This document shows positions 52,521 through 62,058 of a stretch of DNA of 64,000 nucleotides, piece by piece (positions within the stretch are counted from its first letter, which is position 1; the number at the start of each line of letters is the position of its first letter). Origin of the DNA: Variovorax paradoxus (GTDB lineage Bacteria; Pseudomonadota; Gammaproteobacteria; Burkholderiales; Burkholderiaceae_C); NCBI GenBank assembly GCA_016806145.1, contig CP063166.1, positions 1,054,001 to 1,118,000 on the forward strand, in the 5' to 3' direction. A program made the translations under genes and the position numbers. Below the pieces are notes generated by a model. That model was given only the letters and a program-made list of their open reading frames with translations, was not told the origin of the DNA and did no database searches.

Positions 52521-52536
52521 GCACGGCGTCGACTTC

Positions 52537-53607
52537 ATGATCATCGACTGCCACGGTCACTACACCACCGCGCCGGCCGCGCTCGAGGCCTGGCGCCGGC
52601 GCCAGGTCGAGGCCTTCGGCGCGGGGCGGCCCGCGCCGGCCGCGTCCGAGCTGCGCATCGGCGACGACGAGCTGCGCGAATCCATCGAGGGCAACCAGCT
52701 GCGGCTGATGGACGAGCGCGGCATCGACCTCACCGTCTTCAGCCCGCGCGCGAGCTTCATGGCGCATCACGTCGGCGACTTCGCCGTGTCCTCGACCTGG
52801 GCCGCGATCTGCAACGAGCTGTGCCACCGCGTGAGCGCGATGTTCCCCGAGCGCTTCGCGGGCGCGGCCATGCTGCCGCAGTCGCCGGGCGTGCCGGTCG
52901 CCTCGTGCATCGCCGAGCTCGAGCGGTGCGTGCGCGACTACGGTTTCGTCGGCGTCAACCTCAACCCCGACCCCTCGGGCGGTTTCTGGAACAGCCCGCC
53001 GCTGACCGACCGCCACTGGTATCCGCTCTACGAGAAGATGGTCGAGCTCGACGTGCCGGCCATGATCCATGTGAGCACCAGCTGCAACGCCTGCTTCCAC
53101 ACCACGGGCGCGCACTACCTCAATGCCGACACCACGGCCGTGATGCAGTGCATCCAGGGCGACCTGTTCGCCGACTTCCCCACCCTGCGCTTCGTGATCC
53201 CGCACGGCGGCGGCGCGGCGCCCTACCACTGGGGGCGCTTTCGCGGCCTGGCGCAGGAGATGAAGAAGCCGCCGCTCGCGCAGCACTTGCTGAAGAACCT
53301 GTTCTTCGACACCTGCGTCTACCACCAGCCGGGCATCGACCTGCTCGCGCGGGTGATCCCGGTCGAGAACATCCTGTTCGCCTCCGAGATGATCGGCGCC
53401 GTGCGCGGCATCGATCCCGAGACCGGCCACTTCTACGACGACACGCGGCGCTACATCGAAGCGGCCGCGCTCAGCGCCGACCAGCGCGCGCAGGTCTACG
53501 AAGGCAATGCGCGCCGCGTCTTTCCGCGGCTCGATGCGCAACTGAACGCGCGCGGCCAGCGGTTCGATCCTCCATCACATGCCACCCAAGGAGCCCGCCA
53601 TGCATGA
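52537..53607 (+). CDS. ligJ: 4-oxalomesaconate hydratase (LigJ-type amidohydrolase-fold)
   Basis: This 356-residue metal-dependent enzyme starts [20 protein letters not shown], with the HxH metal site at His6 and His8. Further features are [48 protein letters not shown], and the acidic active-site segment [11 protein letters not shown]. This matches LigJ of the protocatechuate 4,5-cleavage pathway, which hydrates 4-oxalomesaconate to 4-carboxy-4-hydroxy-2-oxoadipate. It is slightly longer than SYK-6 LigJ (341), the extra being C-terminal. ligK follows with a small overlap (53600-53607). Confidence 0.88.
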   Translation: MIIDCHGHYTTAPAALEAWRRRQVEAFGAGRPAPAASELRIGDDELRESIEGNQLRLMDERGIDLTVFSPRASFMAHHVGDFAVSSTWAAICNELCHRVSAMFPERFAGAAMLPQSPGVPVASCIAELERCVRDYGFVGVNLNPDPSGGFWNSPPLTDRHWYPLYEKMVELDVPAMIHVSTSCNACFHTTGAHYLNADTTAVMQCIQGDLFADFPTLRFVIPHGGGAAPYHWGRFRGLAQEMKKPPLAQHLLKNLFFDTCVYHQPGIDLLARVIPVENILFASEMIGAVRGIDPETGHFYDDTRRYIEAAALSADQRAQVYEGNARRVFPRLDAQLNARGQRFDPPSHATQGARHA

Positions 53608-54283
53608 ACTCGGCGTCGTCCATCGCCACATCGAACGCGCCGACGCGCAGGTCGTCGACGCCCTCGCGGCACTGGGCTCGGCCACGGTGCACGAGGCCAT
53701 GGGCCGGGTCGGCCTGCTCGCGTCGTACATGCGGCCGATCTACCCGGGCGCGCAGGTCAGCGGCAGCGCCGTCACCGTGCTGCTGCATCCGGGCGACAAC
53801 TGGATGCTGCACGTCGCGGCCGAGCAGATCCGCCCCGGCGACATCGTGGTGGCGGCCGTCACCGCGCCGAGCAGCGACGGCTTCTTCGGCGACCTGCTGG
53901 CCACCAGCTTCCAGGCCCGCGGCGCGCGCGCGCTGGTGATCGACGGCGGCGTGCGCGACGTGCGCACGCTGCAGCAGATGGGCTTTGCGGTCTGGAGCAA
54001 GGCCATCAGCAGCAAGGGCTGCGTGAAGGCCACGCTGGGCTCGGTCAACATCCCCGTGGTGTGCGCCGGCATGTCGGTGCAGCCCGGCGACGCGATCGTG
54101 GCCGACGACGACGGCGTGGTCTGCGTGCCGCGCGCGATGGCCGCGGCCACGCTCGAGAAGGCGCGCCAGCGCGAGGCGCTGGAGACGTCGAAGCGCGAGA
54201 AGCTCGCGAGCGGCGTGCTCGGGCTCGACATGTACGACATGCGGCCGGCGCTGGCGGCGGCGGGGCTGCGCTACATCGACTGA
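53600..54283 (+). CDS. ligK: 4-carboxy-4-hydroxy-2-oxoadipate (CHA) aldolase
   Basis: This 227-residue protein of the RraA-like HMG/CHA aldolase family cleaves CHA to pyruvate and oxaloacetate. Visible features are [16 protein letters not shown], the metal/substrate loop [19 protein letters not shown] with the conserved Arg-Asp, and [10 protein letters not shown]. The start at 53600 has AAGGAG upstream; an in-frame ATG 21 bases earlier has no binding site. Together with LigJ it completes the lower part of the meta-cleavage route for protocatechuate or gallate. It ends the unit. Confidence 0.9.
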   Translation: MHELGVVHRHIERADAQVVDALAALGSATVHEAMGRVGLLASYMRPIYPGAQVSGSAVTVLLHPGDNWMLHVAAEQIRPGDIVVAAVTAPSSDGFFGDLLATSFQARGARALVIDGGVRDVRTLQQMGFAVWSKAISSKGCVKATLGSVNIPVVCAGMSVQPGDAIVADDDGVVCVPRAMAAATLEKARQREALETSKREKLASGVLGLDMYDMRPALAAAGLRYID

Positions 54284-54355
54284 AAGGGCGCGGCGGGCAA
54301 TGCCCGACCCGCGCGCATGGCCGCAGGGCCATCGGGGCGACGGGACGGTTAACAT

Positions 54356-54371
54356 CTGTATAAACATACAG
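54356..54371. promoter_or_regulatory. LexA-type SOS box upstream of the rSAM/UdgX genes
   Basis: CTGTATAAACATACAG matches the CTGT-N8-ACAG LexA consensus exactly, with an AT-rich centre. It lies 17 bases before the start of the radical-SAM gene and overlaps TATAAA, a likely -10 element. This predicts induction by DNA damage. Confidence 0.8.
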
Positions 54372-54388
54372 TGTTCTTCGCCCGCCCC

Positions 54389-55642
54389 ATGGACCTCCAG
54401 CACAAGCTCGCCATCCTGGCCGATGCCGCCAAGTACGACGCCTCGTGCGCGTCGAGCGGCTCGCAGCCGCGCGACTCGGTGGGCGGGCGCGGCATCGGCT
54501 CGACCGAGGGCATGGGCATCTGCCACAGCTATGCGCCCGACGGCCGCTGCATCTCGCTGCTCAAGGTGCTGCTGACCAACCACTGCCAGTACGACTGCCT
54601 CTACTGCGTGAACCGTGCCTCGAGCAACGTGCCGCGCGCGCGTTTCCGTGCCGACGAGGTGGTGCAGCTCACGCTCGACTTCTACCGCCGCAACTGCATC
54701 GAGGGGCTGTTCCTGTCGAGCGGCATCATCAAGTCGCCTGACCACACGATGGAGCAGGTGGTCGAGGTCGCGCGCTCGCTGCGCGAGGACCACGACTTCC
54801 GCGGCTACATCCATCTCAAGACCATTCCCGATGCCAGCGACGAGTTGATCGCGCGCGCCGGCCGCTATGCCGACCGGCTCAGCATCAACGTCGAGATGCC
54901 GACCACCGAGGGCCTGCAGGCCCTCGCACCCGAGAAGGACGAGAGCGCGATCCGCCGCTCGATGGCGCGACTGCGTTTGCAGATCGACGACACGCGCGAG
55001 GAGGCGCGCCGCGTGGTGCCGATCCGCGCGCTGCCGGGCGCGGCGCCCGTGGCCGCGAAGCCGCCGCCGTTCGCGCCCGCGGGCCAGAGCACGCAGATGA
55101 TCGTGGGCGCCGACGCCACCGACGACCGCGCCATCCTCGCGACCAGCGCCACGCTCTATGGCGCCTACCGGCTGCGCCGCGTCTACTACTCGGCCTTCAG
55201 CCCGATCCCCGACGCGGCGCGCGCGCTGCCGCTGGTCGCGCCGCCGCTGATGCGCGAGCACCGGCTCTACCAGGCCGACTGGCTGATGCGCTTCTACGGC
55301 TTCGAGCACGGCGAGATCGTGGCCGAGCGCGACGGCCTGCTGCGGCTCGACGTCGATCCCAAGATGGCCTGGGCGCTCGCGCATTCGGAGCGCTTCCCGG
55401 TCGACCTCAACCATGCGCCGCGCGAGCTGCTGCTGCGCGTGCCGGGCCTGGGCGTGAAGGCGGTCGATCGGCTGCTGCAGGCGCGGCGCGTGCGCCGCGT
55501 GCGCGCCGACGACCTGCGGCGGCTGCATGTGCCCGCGCGCAAGGTGCTGCCCTTCGTGGTGGCCGACGGGCACCGGCCCGCGGCCGGGGCGATGGCGGCT
55601 TCGGCGCGCGTCGAGCCGGCGCGGCAGGCCTCGCTGTTCTGA
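54389..55642 (+). CDS. Radical SAM protein, putative DNA modification/repair (TIGR03916 type)
   Basis: This 417-residue radical-SAM enzyme has its 4Fe-4S motif in NHCQYDCLYC (CX3CX2C) near residue 70. The TIM-barrel features are GLFLSSGI and the NVEMPT segment. The C-terminal helix-hairpin-helix DNA-binding element is around VDLNHAPRELLLRVPGLGVKAVDRLL. This family is found next to a protein fused to a UDG-like domain, exactly as here. It is thought to act in DNA repair or modification, but the reaction is not known. The LexA box directly upstream supports a damage response. The start at 54389 is chosen over an in-frame GTG inside the LexA box. Confidence 0.9.
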   Translation: MDLQHKLAILADAAKYDASCASSGSQPRDSVGGRGIGSTEGMGICHSYAPDGRCISLLKVLLTNHCQYDCLYCVNRASSNVPRARFRADEVVQLTLDFYRRNCIEGLFLSSGIIKSPDHTMEQVVEVARSLREDHDFRGYIHLKTIPDASDELIARAGRYADRLSINVEMPTTEGLQALAPEKDESAIRRSMARLRLQIDDTREEARRVVPIRALPGAAPVAAKPPPFAPAGQSTQMIVGADATDDRAILATSATLYGAYRLRRVYYSAFSPIPDAARALPLVAPPLMREHRLYQADWLMRFYGFEHGEIVAERDGLLRLDVDPKMAWALAHSERFPVDLNHAPRELLLRVPGLGVKAVDRLLQARRVRRVRADDLRRLHVPARKVLPFVVADGHRPAAGAMAASARVEPARQASLF

Positions 55643-55651
55643 GCCATCGCC

Positions 55652-57096
55652 ATGCAGGTGCGGCTCGACGACGCGGTCGACCTCGACGGTTTCCGGCGCC
55701 GCGCGCGGCAGCTGCTGGCCGATGGCGTGCCGCCCGAGCGGGTCGAGTGGGGCGTGGCACAGCCCGAGGGCGGGGAAGGCCTGTTCGGCGATGCACCCGA
55801 GCAGGCCATCGCACCGTCGACCGTGGCGCTGCAGCCCGTGCCCGCGGCCTTCGTCGCGCTGTGCACCGACGTGATCCTGCACCGCGATCCCCAGCGCTTC
55901 GCGCTGCTCTACCGCCTGCTCTGGCGCCTCGCGCACGAACCCGCGCTGCGCCACGATCCGCTCGACGCCGACATGATGCGGGCGCAGCGCATGGCAAAGG
56001 CGGTGCACCGCGACATTCACAAGATGCGCGCCTTCGTGCGCTTCACGCAGGTCACGGACGAGGACGGGCTCGAGCGCCATGTCGCGTGGTTCGAGCCCGA
56101 GCACCGCATCGTCGAGGCCAATGCCGACTTCTTCGCGCGCCGCTTCGCGCAGATGCGCTGGGCCATCCTCACGCCCGAGCGCTGCGTCGAATGGGATGGC
56201 CATGCGCTGTCGTTCCGCGCGGGCGCCGACCGCCGCGAGAAGCCGCCGCCCGATGCGGGCGAGCAGCTCTGGCTCACCTACTACGCCCACATCTTCAATC
56301 CGGCGCGGCTCAAGTTCGCGACCATGCAGCGCGAGATGCCGCGCCGCTACTGGCACAACCTGCCCGAGGCCGCGCTGATCCAGCCGCTGGCCGACGCGGC
56401 CGACGCGCGCAGCCAGTCGATGATCGAGGCGCCGGCCACGCCCGCGCGGCGCATCCGCGCGCCGATGGCGCTGCACCCGCTTCCGGCCGAGGGCGCGATG
56501 CATGCCGGCCGACCTCGGCGAACTGCGCGCGGCCGCCCATGCCTGCCGCGCCTGCCCGATCGGCGCGCACGCCACCCAGGCCGTGCGGCGAGGGGCCGCT
56601 CGCGCCGCGCCACATGCTGGTCGGCGAGCAGCCCGGCGACCAGGAGGACCTCGCGGGCCGGCCCTTCGTCGGCCCGGCCGGCCAGTTGCTCGAGCGCGCG
56701 ATGGCGCAGCTCGGCTGGGCGCGCGAGGGCGTCTACCTCGCCAATGCGGTGAAGCACTTCAAGTACGAGCTGCGCGGCAAGCGGCGCATCCACAAGACGC
56801 CGGGGCAGCGCGAGGCCGAGGCCTGCGCCCATTGGCTCGATGCCGAGATCGCGCTGGTGCGGCCGCAGTCGCTGGTCGCGCTCGGCGCCACGGCGGCGCG
56901 CGCGCTGCTGGGCCGGCCGGTGGCGGTGCAGGCCGAGCGCGGCGCCTGGCTGCACGAACGCGCGGATGGACGGCCGGTGTTCGTCACGCTGCATCCGTCG
57001 GCGCTGCTGCGGCTGCCCGACGAGGAGCGCGAGGCGGCCCATGCGCGCTGGCGCGAGGACCTGGCCCGCGCGCGCGACACGGCGCCCGTGGCCTGA
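55652..57096 (+). pseudogene. DUF4130 (TIGR03915)-UdgX fusion, frame broken twice
   Basis: The N-terminal domain (55652 to about 56490) has FVALCTDVILHRDPQRFALLYRLLWRL and MRWAILTPERCVEWDG, typical of the DNA-metabolism protein paired with the rSAM enzyme. The reading frame then shifts near 56495-56505 to give LGELRAAAHACRACPIGAHATQAV (Fe-S Cys region of family 4 UDG). It shifts again near 56586 to give GEGPLAP, MLVGEQPGDQEDLAGRPF, and the UdgX signature GKRRIHKTP with its uracil-linking His. All three frames carry family sequence, so one ancestral protein of about 480 residues is interrupted by two small indels. Either the gene is a recent pseudogene or the indels are sequencing errors in GC runs. 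Confidence 0.82.
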
Positions 57097-57102
57097 ACAG
57101 GT

Positions 57103-58989
57103 TCAGGTGCCGGGACCTTCCGCGCGGCGTTCGGCCGGCACCAGCTCGGCCATGGCCTGCATCAGCATGGCCGCGGTCACCGGCTTGAACAGCACCGGCA
57201 CGCCCGAGGCGCGCACGCGCTGCAGCCGCTCGGGCGCGGTCTCGCCGGTGATCAGCAGCATCGGCGCGTCGAGCCGGAAGCGCTCGCGCAGGCGCAGGCC
57301 GAGCTCGAGCCCGTCGACGCCGCTCGACAGCCGGTAGTCGCACAGCAGCAGCGCGACCGGCGGGGCCTGCGCGCCGGGCCCGGTCAGCAGCGCCACCGCC
57401 TCGGCCTCGTCGGCCACCGCCGCGACCTCGATGCCGTAGGCGCTCATGAGCTCGGTCATGGCCTTGCGGATCTCCTCCTCGTCGTCGATCAGCAGCACGC
57501 GGCCGCGCAGCGCCGGCACCTCGAAGCGCTGGCGCACCGGCAGCTCGAGGTCGAGCGGACTGAAGGCGCCCGCCGAGGCCTCGGACGCTTCGGCCAGCGG
57601 CAGCACCACCCGAAAGCGCGTGCCGCGCCCGATGTGGGAGCGCAGCTCGATGCGGTGGCCGAGCAGGCGCGAGAGCCGCTGCACGATCGACAGGCCGATG
57701 CCCAGGCCGCGCGAGCGGTCGCGCCCGAGGTTGTCGACCTGGTAGAACTCCTCGAAGATGCGGTCGCGCTGCTCGGGCGCGATGCCGATGCCGGTGTCGC
57801 GCACCTCGATCCAGGCCTGGCCGCCGCGCGGGCGCGCGATCACCGTGACGCCGCCCTGCGTCGTGTACTTGAGCGCGTTGTCGACCAGGTTCGACAGCAT
57901 GCGGTAGAGCAGCTGCGGATCGCTGTGGATCCACAGGCCGCTGGCGCGCACGCGCAGCTGCAGCCGCTTGCGCTCGGCCTGGGCCGAGAAGGTGTGGTGC
58001 AGCGGGATCAGCAGGGCATCGAGCGACAGCGCGCGCGGCGCCGCCTGGACCACGCCCGCGTCGAGGCGCGAGATGTCGAGCATGGTGTCGAGCGAGGCGC
58101 CCAGCGCGTCGACCGCGCGCATCAGCCGCTCCACGTTCTGGATCTCGGGCCGACGGCGCAGCGTGCTGCCCAGCGCCGCGCCGAACAGCGCGATCGCATG
58201 CATGGGCTGGCGCAGGTCGTGGCTGGCGGCGGCCAGGAAGCGGGTCTTCTCGGCGCTCGCGCGCTCGGTGGCCGCGACCTGCTCGCGCAGCTGGGCGGCC
58301 AGCGCCTCGTTCTCGAAGCGCAGCATCAGCGAGGCCGTCAGGCGCTCGTTCTGCTTCACGCCTTCGCGCAGCGTGAGCACCAGGTTGAGCAGCGCGAAGC
58401 CGGCCAGGAACCAGTTCAGCATGTGGCCGTACCAGACCAGCGCGGCGATCAGCCCGCTCATCATCGGGATGCCGTAGCCGAACATCGCGCCCTTGAGCGG
58501 CCAGCGCGCCTGCACCGCGCGGGTCCAGCTGCCCATGATCACGACCGTCACGAAGGTGGTCATCGCGGGGCTCTGCAGCGCCACAAGGAACAGGCTGAAC
58601 GGCGCGGTCATCGCGCTGACCAGCGTGACGTGGACGGTGTAGCGGCGGGCCCAGCGCGGGCTGTCGGCCAGCGGCACCGCGGGCGTCCAGCGCTTCGACA
58701 GCAACACGTACAGGTCCATCAGCACGATGGTCGCGACGATGCCCAGCACCAGCGCGCGGTGCCCGGGCGCCACGTTGAAGTAGCCGAACACGCCGATCGC
58801 GAGCGCGAAGACGCCATGCGCCGCAATCGCCGTCGTGTGGCCGGCGTAGACCGAGGCCAGGTGCTCGCGCAGCACGCGCAGCGCGAGCGTGCCGTCCTGC
58901 GCCAGCGGCCCCGGCGTGGTGTCGTTCATCGGCCTGTGTCTCCCCGCGAGGTGGTTCCCCGTCCCGGTTTCGCGCACCGGGCGGTTCAT
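57103..58989 (-). CDS. Hybrid sensor histidine kinase with C-terminal receiver
   Basis: This 628-residue protein has an N-terminal membrane region of several helices (about 45-220) and a short coiled coil. The histidine kinase core follows: H-box AASHDLRQPMHAI with His257, N-box NLVDNALKY, G1 DTGIGIAPEQ, and G2 GLGIGLSIV. A receiver domain with phospho-Asp in LLLCDYRLSSG forms the C-terminus. No output regulator is adjacent. An alternative start at 58929 (with GGGGAG upstream) would remove 20 residues. It is convergent with the UdgX gene, with a 6-base gap. The signal sensed is unknown. Confidence 0.9.
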   Translation of the reverse strand: MNRPVRETGTGNHLAGRHRPMNDTTPGPLAQDGTLALRVLREHLASVYAGHTTAIAAHGVFALAIGVFGYFNVAPGHRALVLGIVATIVLMDLYVLLSKRWTPAVPLADSPRWARRYTVHVTLVSAMTAPFSLFLVALQSPAMTTFVTVVIMGSWTRAVQARWPLKGAMFGYGIPMMSGLIAALVWYGHMLNWFLAGFALLNLVLTLREGVKQNERLTASLMLRFENEALAAQLREQVAATERASAEKTRFLAAASHDLRQPMHAIALFGAALGSTLRRRPEIQNVERLMRAVDALGASLDTMLDISRLDAGVVQAAPRALSLDALLIPLHHTFSAQAERKRLQLRVRASGLWIHSDPQLLYRMLSNLVDNALKYTTQGGVTVIARPRGGQAWIEVRDTGIGIAPEQRDRIFEEFYQVDNLGRDRSRGLGIGLSIVQRLSRLLGHRIELRSHIGRGTRFRVVLPLAEASEASAGAFSPLDLELPVRQRFEVPALRGRVLLIDDEEEIRKAMTELMSAYGIEVAAVADEAEAVALLTGPGAQAPPVALLLCDYRLSSGVDGLELGLRLRERFRLDAPMLLITGETAPERLQRVRASGVPVLFKPVTAAMLMQAMAELVPAERRAEGPGT

Positions 58990-59093
58990 CGCCGCATCCT
59001 AGGCGGCAGCCCCGCGTCGCCGTAAGTGCCCAAAGTCATGCCCGGCGGGGGCCGCGCGGCCGGTGAGAGGGCGGGTGCGACAATCGCCGCGCC

Positions 59094-60125
59094 ATGACTG
59101 ACACCCTCACGATCACCCGCCCCGACGACTGGCACCTGCACGTGCGCGATGGCGCCGCCCTCGAAGCCGTCGTGCCCCACAGCGCGCGCCAGTTCGGCCG
59201 CGCGCTGATCATGCCGAACCTGCGTCCCCCCGTGACCACCGCCGCCCAGGCCGTGGCCTACCGCGACCGCATCCGCGCCGCCGTACCCGCGGGCAGCGCC
59301 TTCGAGCCCGTGATGTCGCTCTACCTGACCGACAAGCTGCCGCCCGAGGAGATCGCGCTGGCGGCCGAGGCCGGCGTGCGCGCGCTCAAGCTCTACCCGG
59401 CCGGCGCCACCACCAACAGCGATGCCGGCGTGACCGACATCCGCAAGACCTACAAGACGCTCGAGGCCATGCAGAAGCACGGCCTCCTGCTGCTGGTGCA
59501 CGGCGAAGTCACCGATCCCGCGATCGACCAGTTCGACCGCGAGGCCGTGTTCGTCGACCGCGTGATGATCCCGCTGCGCCGCGACTTCCCCGAGCTCAAG
59601 GTGGTGTTCGAGCACCTGACCACGAAGGAGGGCGCCGACTACGTGCGCGACGCCGACCGCTTCACGGCCGCCACCATCACCGCGCACCACCTGCTGTACA
59701 ACCGCAACGCCATCTTCACCGGCGGCATCCGCCCGCACTACTACTGCCTGCCGGTGCTCAAGCGCGAGACCCATCGCGTGGCGCTGGTCGAGGCCGCCAC
59801 CAGCGGCAGCGACCGCTTCTTCCTCGGCACCGACAGCGCGCCGCACCCCGCGCACCTGAAGGAACACGCCCTGGGCTGCGCCGGCTGCTACACCGCGCTG
59901 ACCGCCATCGAGCTCTATGCCGAGGCCTTCGACAACGCCGGTGCGCTCGACAAGCTCGAAGGCTTCGCGAGCTTCCACGGCCCCGACTTCTACGGCCTGC
60001 CGCGCCATGCCGACACCGTCACGCTCAAGCGCGAGAGCTGGACCGTGCCCGAGACCGTGCCTTACGGCGATGCCACGCTCAAGCCGCTGCGCGGCGGCGA
60101 AACCCTGAACTGGAAACTTTCATGA
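59094..60125 (+). CDS. pyrC: Dihydroorotase
   Basis: This 343-residue class II dihydroorotase converts carbamoyl-aspartate to dihydroorotate in pyrimidine synthesis. The metal site is DWHLHVRD, and the carbamylated Lys is in [14 protein letters not shown]. The metal His residues are in VHGEV and FEHLT, and the catalytic Asp is in GTDSAPH. Residue content and length match E. coli PyrC. A short dispersed repeat separates it from the NYN gene. Confidence 0.96.
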   Translation: MTDTLTITRPDDWHLHVRDGAALEAVVPHSARQFGRALIMPNLRPPVTTAAQAVAYRDRIRAAVPAGSAFEPVMSLYLTDKLPPEEIALAAEAGVRALKLYPAGATTNSDAGVTDIRKTYKTLEAMQKHGLLLLVHGEVTDPAIDQFDREAVFVDRVMIPLRRDFPELKVVFEHLTTKEGADYVRDADRFTAATITAHHLLYNRNAIFTGGIRPHYYCLPVLKRETHRVALVEAATSGSDRFFLGTDSAPHPAHLKEHALGCAGCYTALTAIELYAEAFDNAGALDKLEGFASFHGPDFYGLPRHADTVTLKRESWTVPETVPYGDATLKPLRGGETLNWKLS

Positions 60126-60162
60126 GAGCTCCATCACTCGATCGGTTGGCGCGATCCAGTCC

Positions 60163-60255
60163 AGAAACACCACGGAACCGGCTTTGCCGGGCCGTTGGTG
60201 TTGCCCCCGGTGAGGGGGGTGGCGAAGCGACACGAAGTGCGCGTAGCCTGGGGGA
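60163..60255. repeat. Dispersed repeat with hairpin between pyrC and the NYN gene
   Basis: An imperfect hairpin (ACACCA...TGGTGT with an inner CCGGC/GCCGG) is followed by GCCCCCGGTGAGGGGGG and GGCGAAGCGACACGAAGTGC. The second part resembles a repeat I know as frequent in Comamonadaceae genomes. The last GGGGGAG of this element serves as the Shine-Dalgarno of the next gene. Confidence 0.65.
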
Positions 60256-60261
60256 GAGCCA

Positions 60262-61112
60262 ATGCGTCGCGTGATGCTGCTGATCGACGCCGACAACGTC
60301 TCGGCCGATGTGATCGAGCAGGCCGTGCAGCGCACGATGGACGAGTACGGCGCCATCCACGTGCGCCGCGCCTACTGCAATGCCGAGATGGCCGTGAACC
60401 GGCAGGCGCTGTTCAAGCGGCTGTCGGTGCGGCCGATGGTCAACCTCTCGGCCGGCAAGAACAGCACCGACATCGCGCTGTCGGTCGACGCGATCGACCT
60501 CGCGATCGCCGAGCGGCCCGACGTGGTGGTGCTGGTGTCCTCCGATTCCGACTTCGCGCCGCTGGTGATCCGGCTGCGCGAGAAGGGCTGCCGCGTCTGC
60601 GGGATCGGCCAGCAGGGCAAGACGGGCGAGGAGACGGTCGGCATCTACGACAGCTTCATGGACCTCGCGCACCACGGCGTGGCGCCGGCCGCGCGCACCG
60701 TGCCCGCGAAGAAGACGGCGGCGAAGAAGGCCGCCGCGAAGACGGCGCCGGCCAAGAAGGCGCCGGCGAAGAAGGCCGCGGCCAAGACCGCGAGGAAGAC
60801 CGCGGCCAAGAAGGTGGCGAAGGCCGCGGCGCCCGCGGTCGCGGCCGCCGTGCCGGTGGCTCCCCGCCGCCCGCGCCCGCGCCGGCGCGCGCGCCCGAGA
60901 TCTCCGAGGCCGCCGAATTCGTGCTGCGGGCCGCGCCCGCGCTGCGCGCCGGCACCGACGTGCCGCTCAACGAGGTGGCGAAGGCGCTGCGCGCGGCGGG
61001 CCTGCTCGGCAAGAACGGCAGCTCGCTCAAGCTGTTCGACAAGCTCACGGCCGAGTTCAAGTTCACGCAGCATCCCGACCGCATCCGCTGGACGGGCGCG
61101 GACGCCGCCTGA
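60262..61112 (+). pseudogene. NYN-domain protein with basic linker and LOTUS/OST-HTH domain, one frame break
   Basis: The N-terminal NYN (PIN-like nuclease) domain has LIDADNVSAD with Asp9 and Asp11, NSTDIALSVDAIDLA and SSDSDFAPL, which supply the acidic metal site. A long Lys/Ala-rich linker follows. The C-terminal EISEAAEFVLRAAP ... LNEVAKALRAAGLLGKNGSSLKLFDKL is a LOTUS/OST-HTH RNA-binding domain. That domain lies in a different frame from the NYN part. Adding one C to the C-run at 60862-60865 would join them as [21 protein letters not shown]. So the gene is probably a single NYN-LOTUS protein of about 283 residues with a one-base deletion or sequencing error. This family is implicated in RNA metabolism. 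Confidence 0.8.
60705..60831 (+). repeat. Lys/Ala-rich histone-H1-like coding repeat
   Basis: Short degenerate units encoding AKKAAAK, APAKKAP and TARKTAAKK are repeated in tandem between the NYN and LOTUS domains. Such stretches bind nucleic acid non-specifically and are prone to slippage. Confidence 0.75.
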
Positions 61113-61123
61113 TCCTGCCGGCG

Positions 61124-61876
61124 ATGGCGGGCACGGCCGCGATCGACTGGACCCGTCCCTGGCTCGCGCCCTACCGCGCGCAGGGCGAGGCGGCGGCCAG
61201 CGCCATGGCGCAAGGCCTGCCGGTGGCGCAGGCGCTGCAGGGCGCGGGGCCGCCGACCTTCGTGCCGCAGCACGCGCTGCCCGCGGGCCGGGCCTACGAG
61301 GCCCACGTCTTCGAGACCGGCACCGTGCCCACGCGCGACAACCTGCACGACTTCTTCAACGGCCTCGTGTGGCGCGCCTTTCCGCAGGCCAAGCGCCGCC
61401 TCAACGAACTGCAGGCGACCGAGATCGAGCGCGCCGGCGTCGGCGCCACGCGCGGGCCGCTGCGCGACGCGCTCACGCTGTTCGACGAGAACGGCGCGCT
61501 GCTCGAGGCGCCGCCCGCGTTGTGGCGCGCGCTGGTCGCACGCGACTGGCCGGCGCTGTTCGGCGCGCGGCGCGGGCTGTGGGCGCAGGCGCGGCTGCGC
61601 GTGTTCGGCCATGCGCTGCTCGAGAAGCTGGTGGCGCCGCGCAAGGCCGCCACGGCGCACGTGCTGCTGACCCAAGGTGTCGATGGACTGGACGACGAGG
61701 CGCTCGCGCGTCGCCTCGACCCCGCCTGGCTCGCCACCAAGCCCTTCGTGCCGCTGCCGGTGCTCGGCGTACCGGGCTGGTGGGCCGGCAACGAGGCGCC
61801 CGATTTCTATGCCGACGCCCAGGTCTTCCGCCCCGCGAGGGCCGCCGCCGAATCCCCCGCAGCGGGGCCCGGATAG
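61124..61876 (+). CDS. DUF3025 domain-containing protein
   Basis: This 250-residue protein carries the DUF3025 core: YEAHVFETGTVPTRDNLHDFFNGLVWRAFPQAKRRLNELQ, then GPLRDALTLFDENGALLEAP, and a C-terminal KPFVPLPVLGVPGWW. The family is widespread in proteobacteria and has no assigned function. It begins 11 bases after the NYN-LOTUS gene in the same direction, so the two may be co-transcribed. No clear Shine-Dalgarno precedes the ATG. The last 15 residues are low complexity. Confidence 0.85.
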   Translation: MAGTAAIDWTRPWLAPYRAQGEAAASAMAQGLPVAQALQGAGPPTFVPQHALPAGRAYEAHVFETGTVPTRDNLHDFFNGLVWRAFPQAKRRLNELQATEIERAGVGATRGPLRDALTLFDENGALLEAPPALWRALVARDWPALFGARRGLWAQARLRVFGHALLEKLVAPRKAATAHVLLTQGVDGLDDEALARRLDPAWLATKPFVPLPVLGVPGWWAGNEAPDFYADAQVFRPARAAAESPAAGPG

Positions 61877-62058
61877 CGGGTGGCTAGAACTTTTGCTCCT
61901 ATCATCTGTCTACCCGCCTGCCGCCGCACGGCCGCGCGCGACGCCTTCTTCCAGAACCAACAACAACCCAGGCAGGGAGGCGGACGCGGCGGCAACGGCT
62001 TGAAGCGGGCCGCAAGGCCCTCATCTGGTCGGCAGCGTTCCCCCACGGAGAATTCAAC

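Noticed and set aside
60705..60831. Possible CRISPR-like or VNTR array
   Set aside because: Units are short, degenerate and in frame, encoding a Lys/Ala-rich linker. There are no unique spacers.
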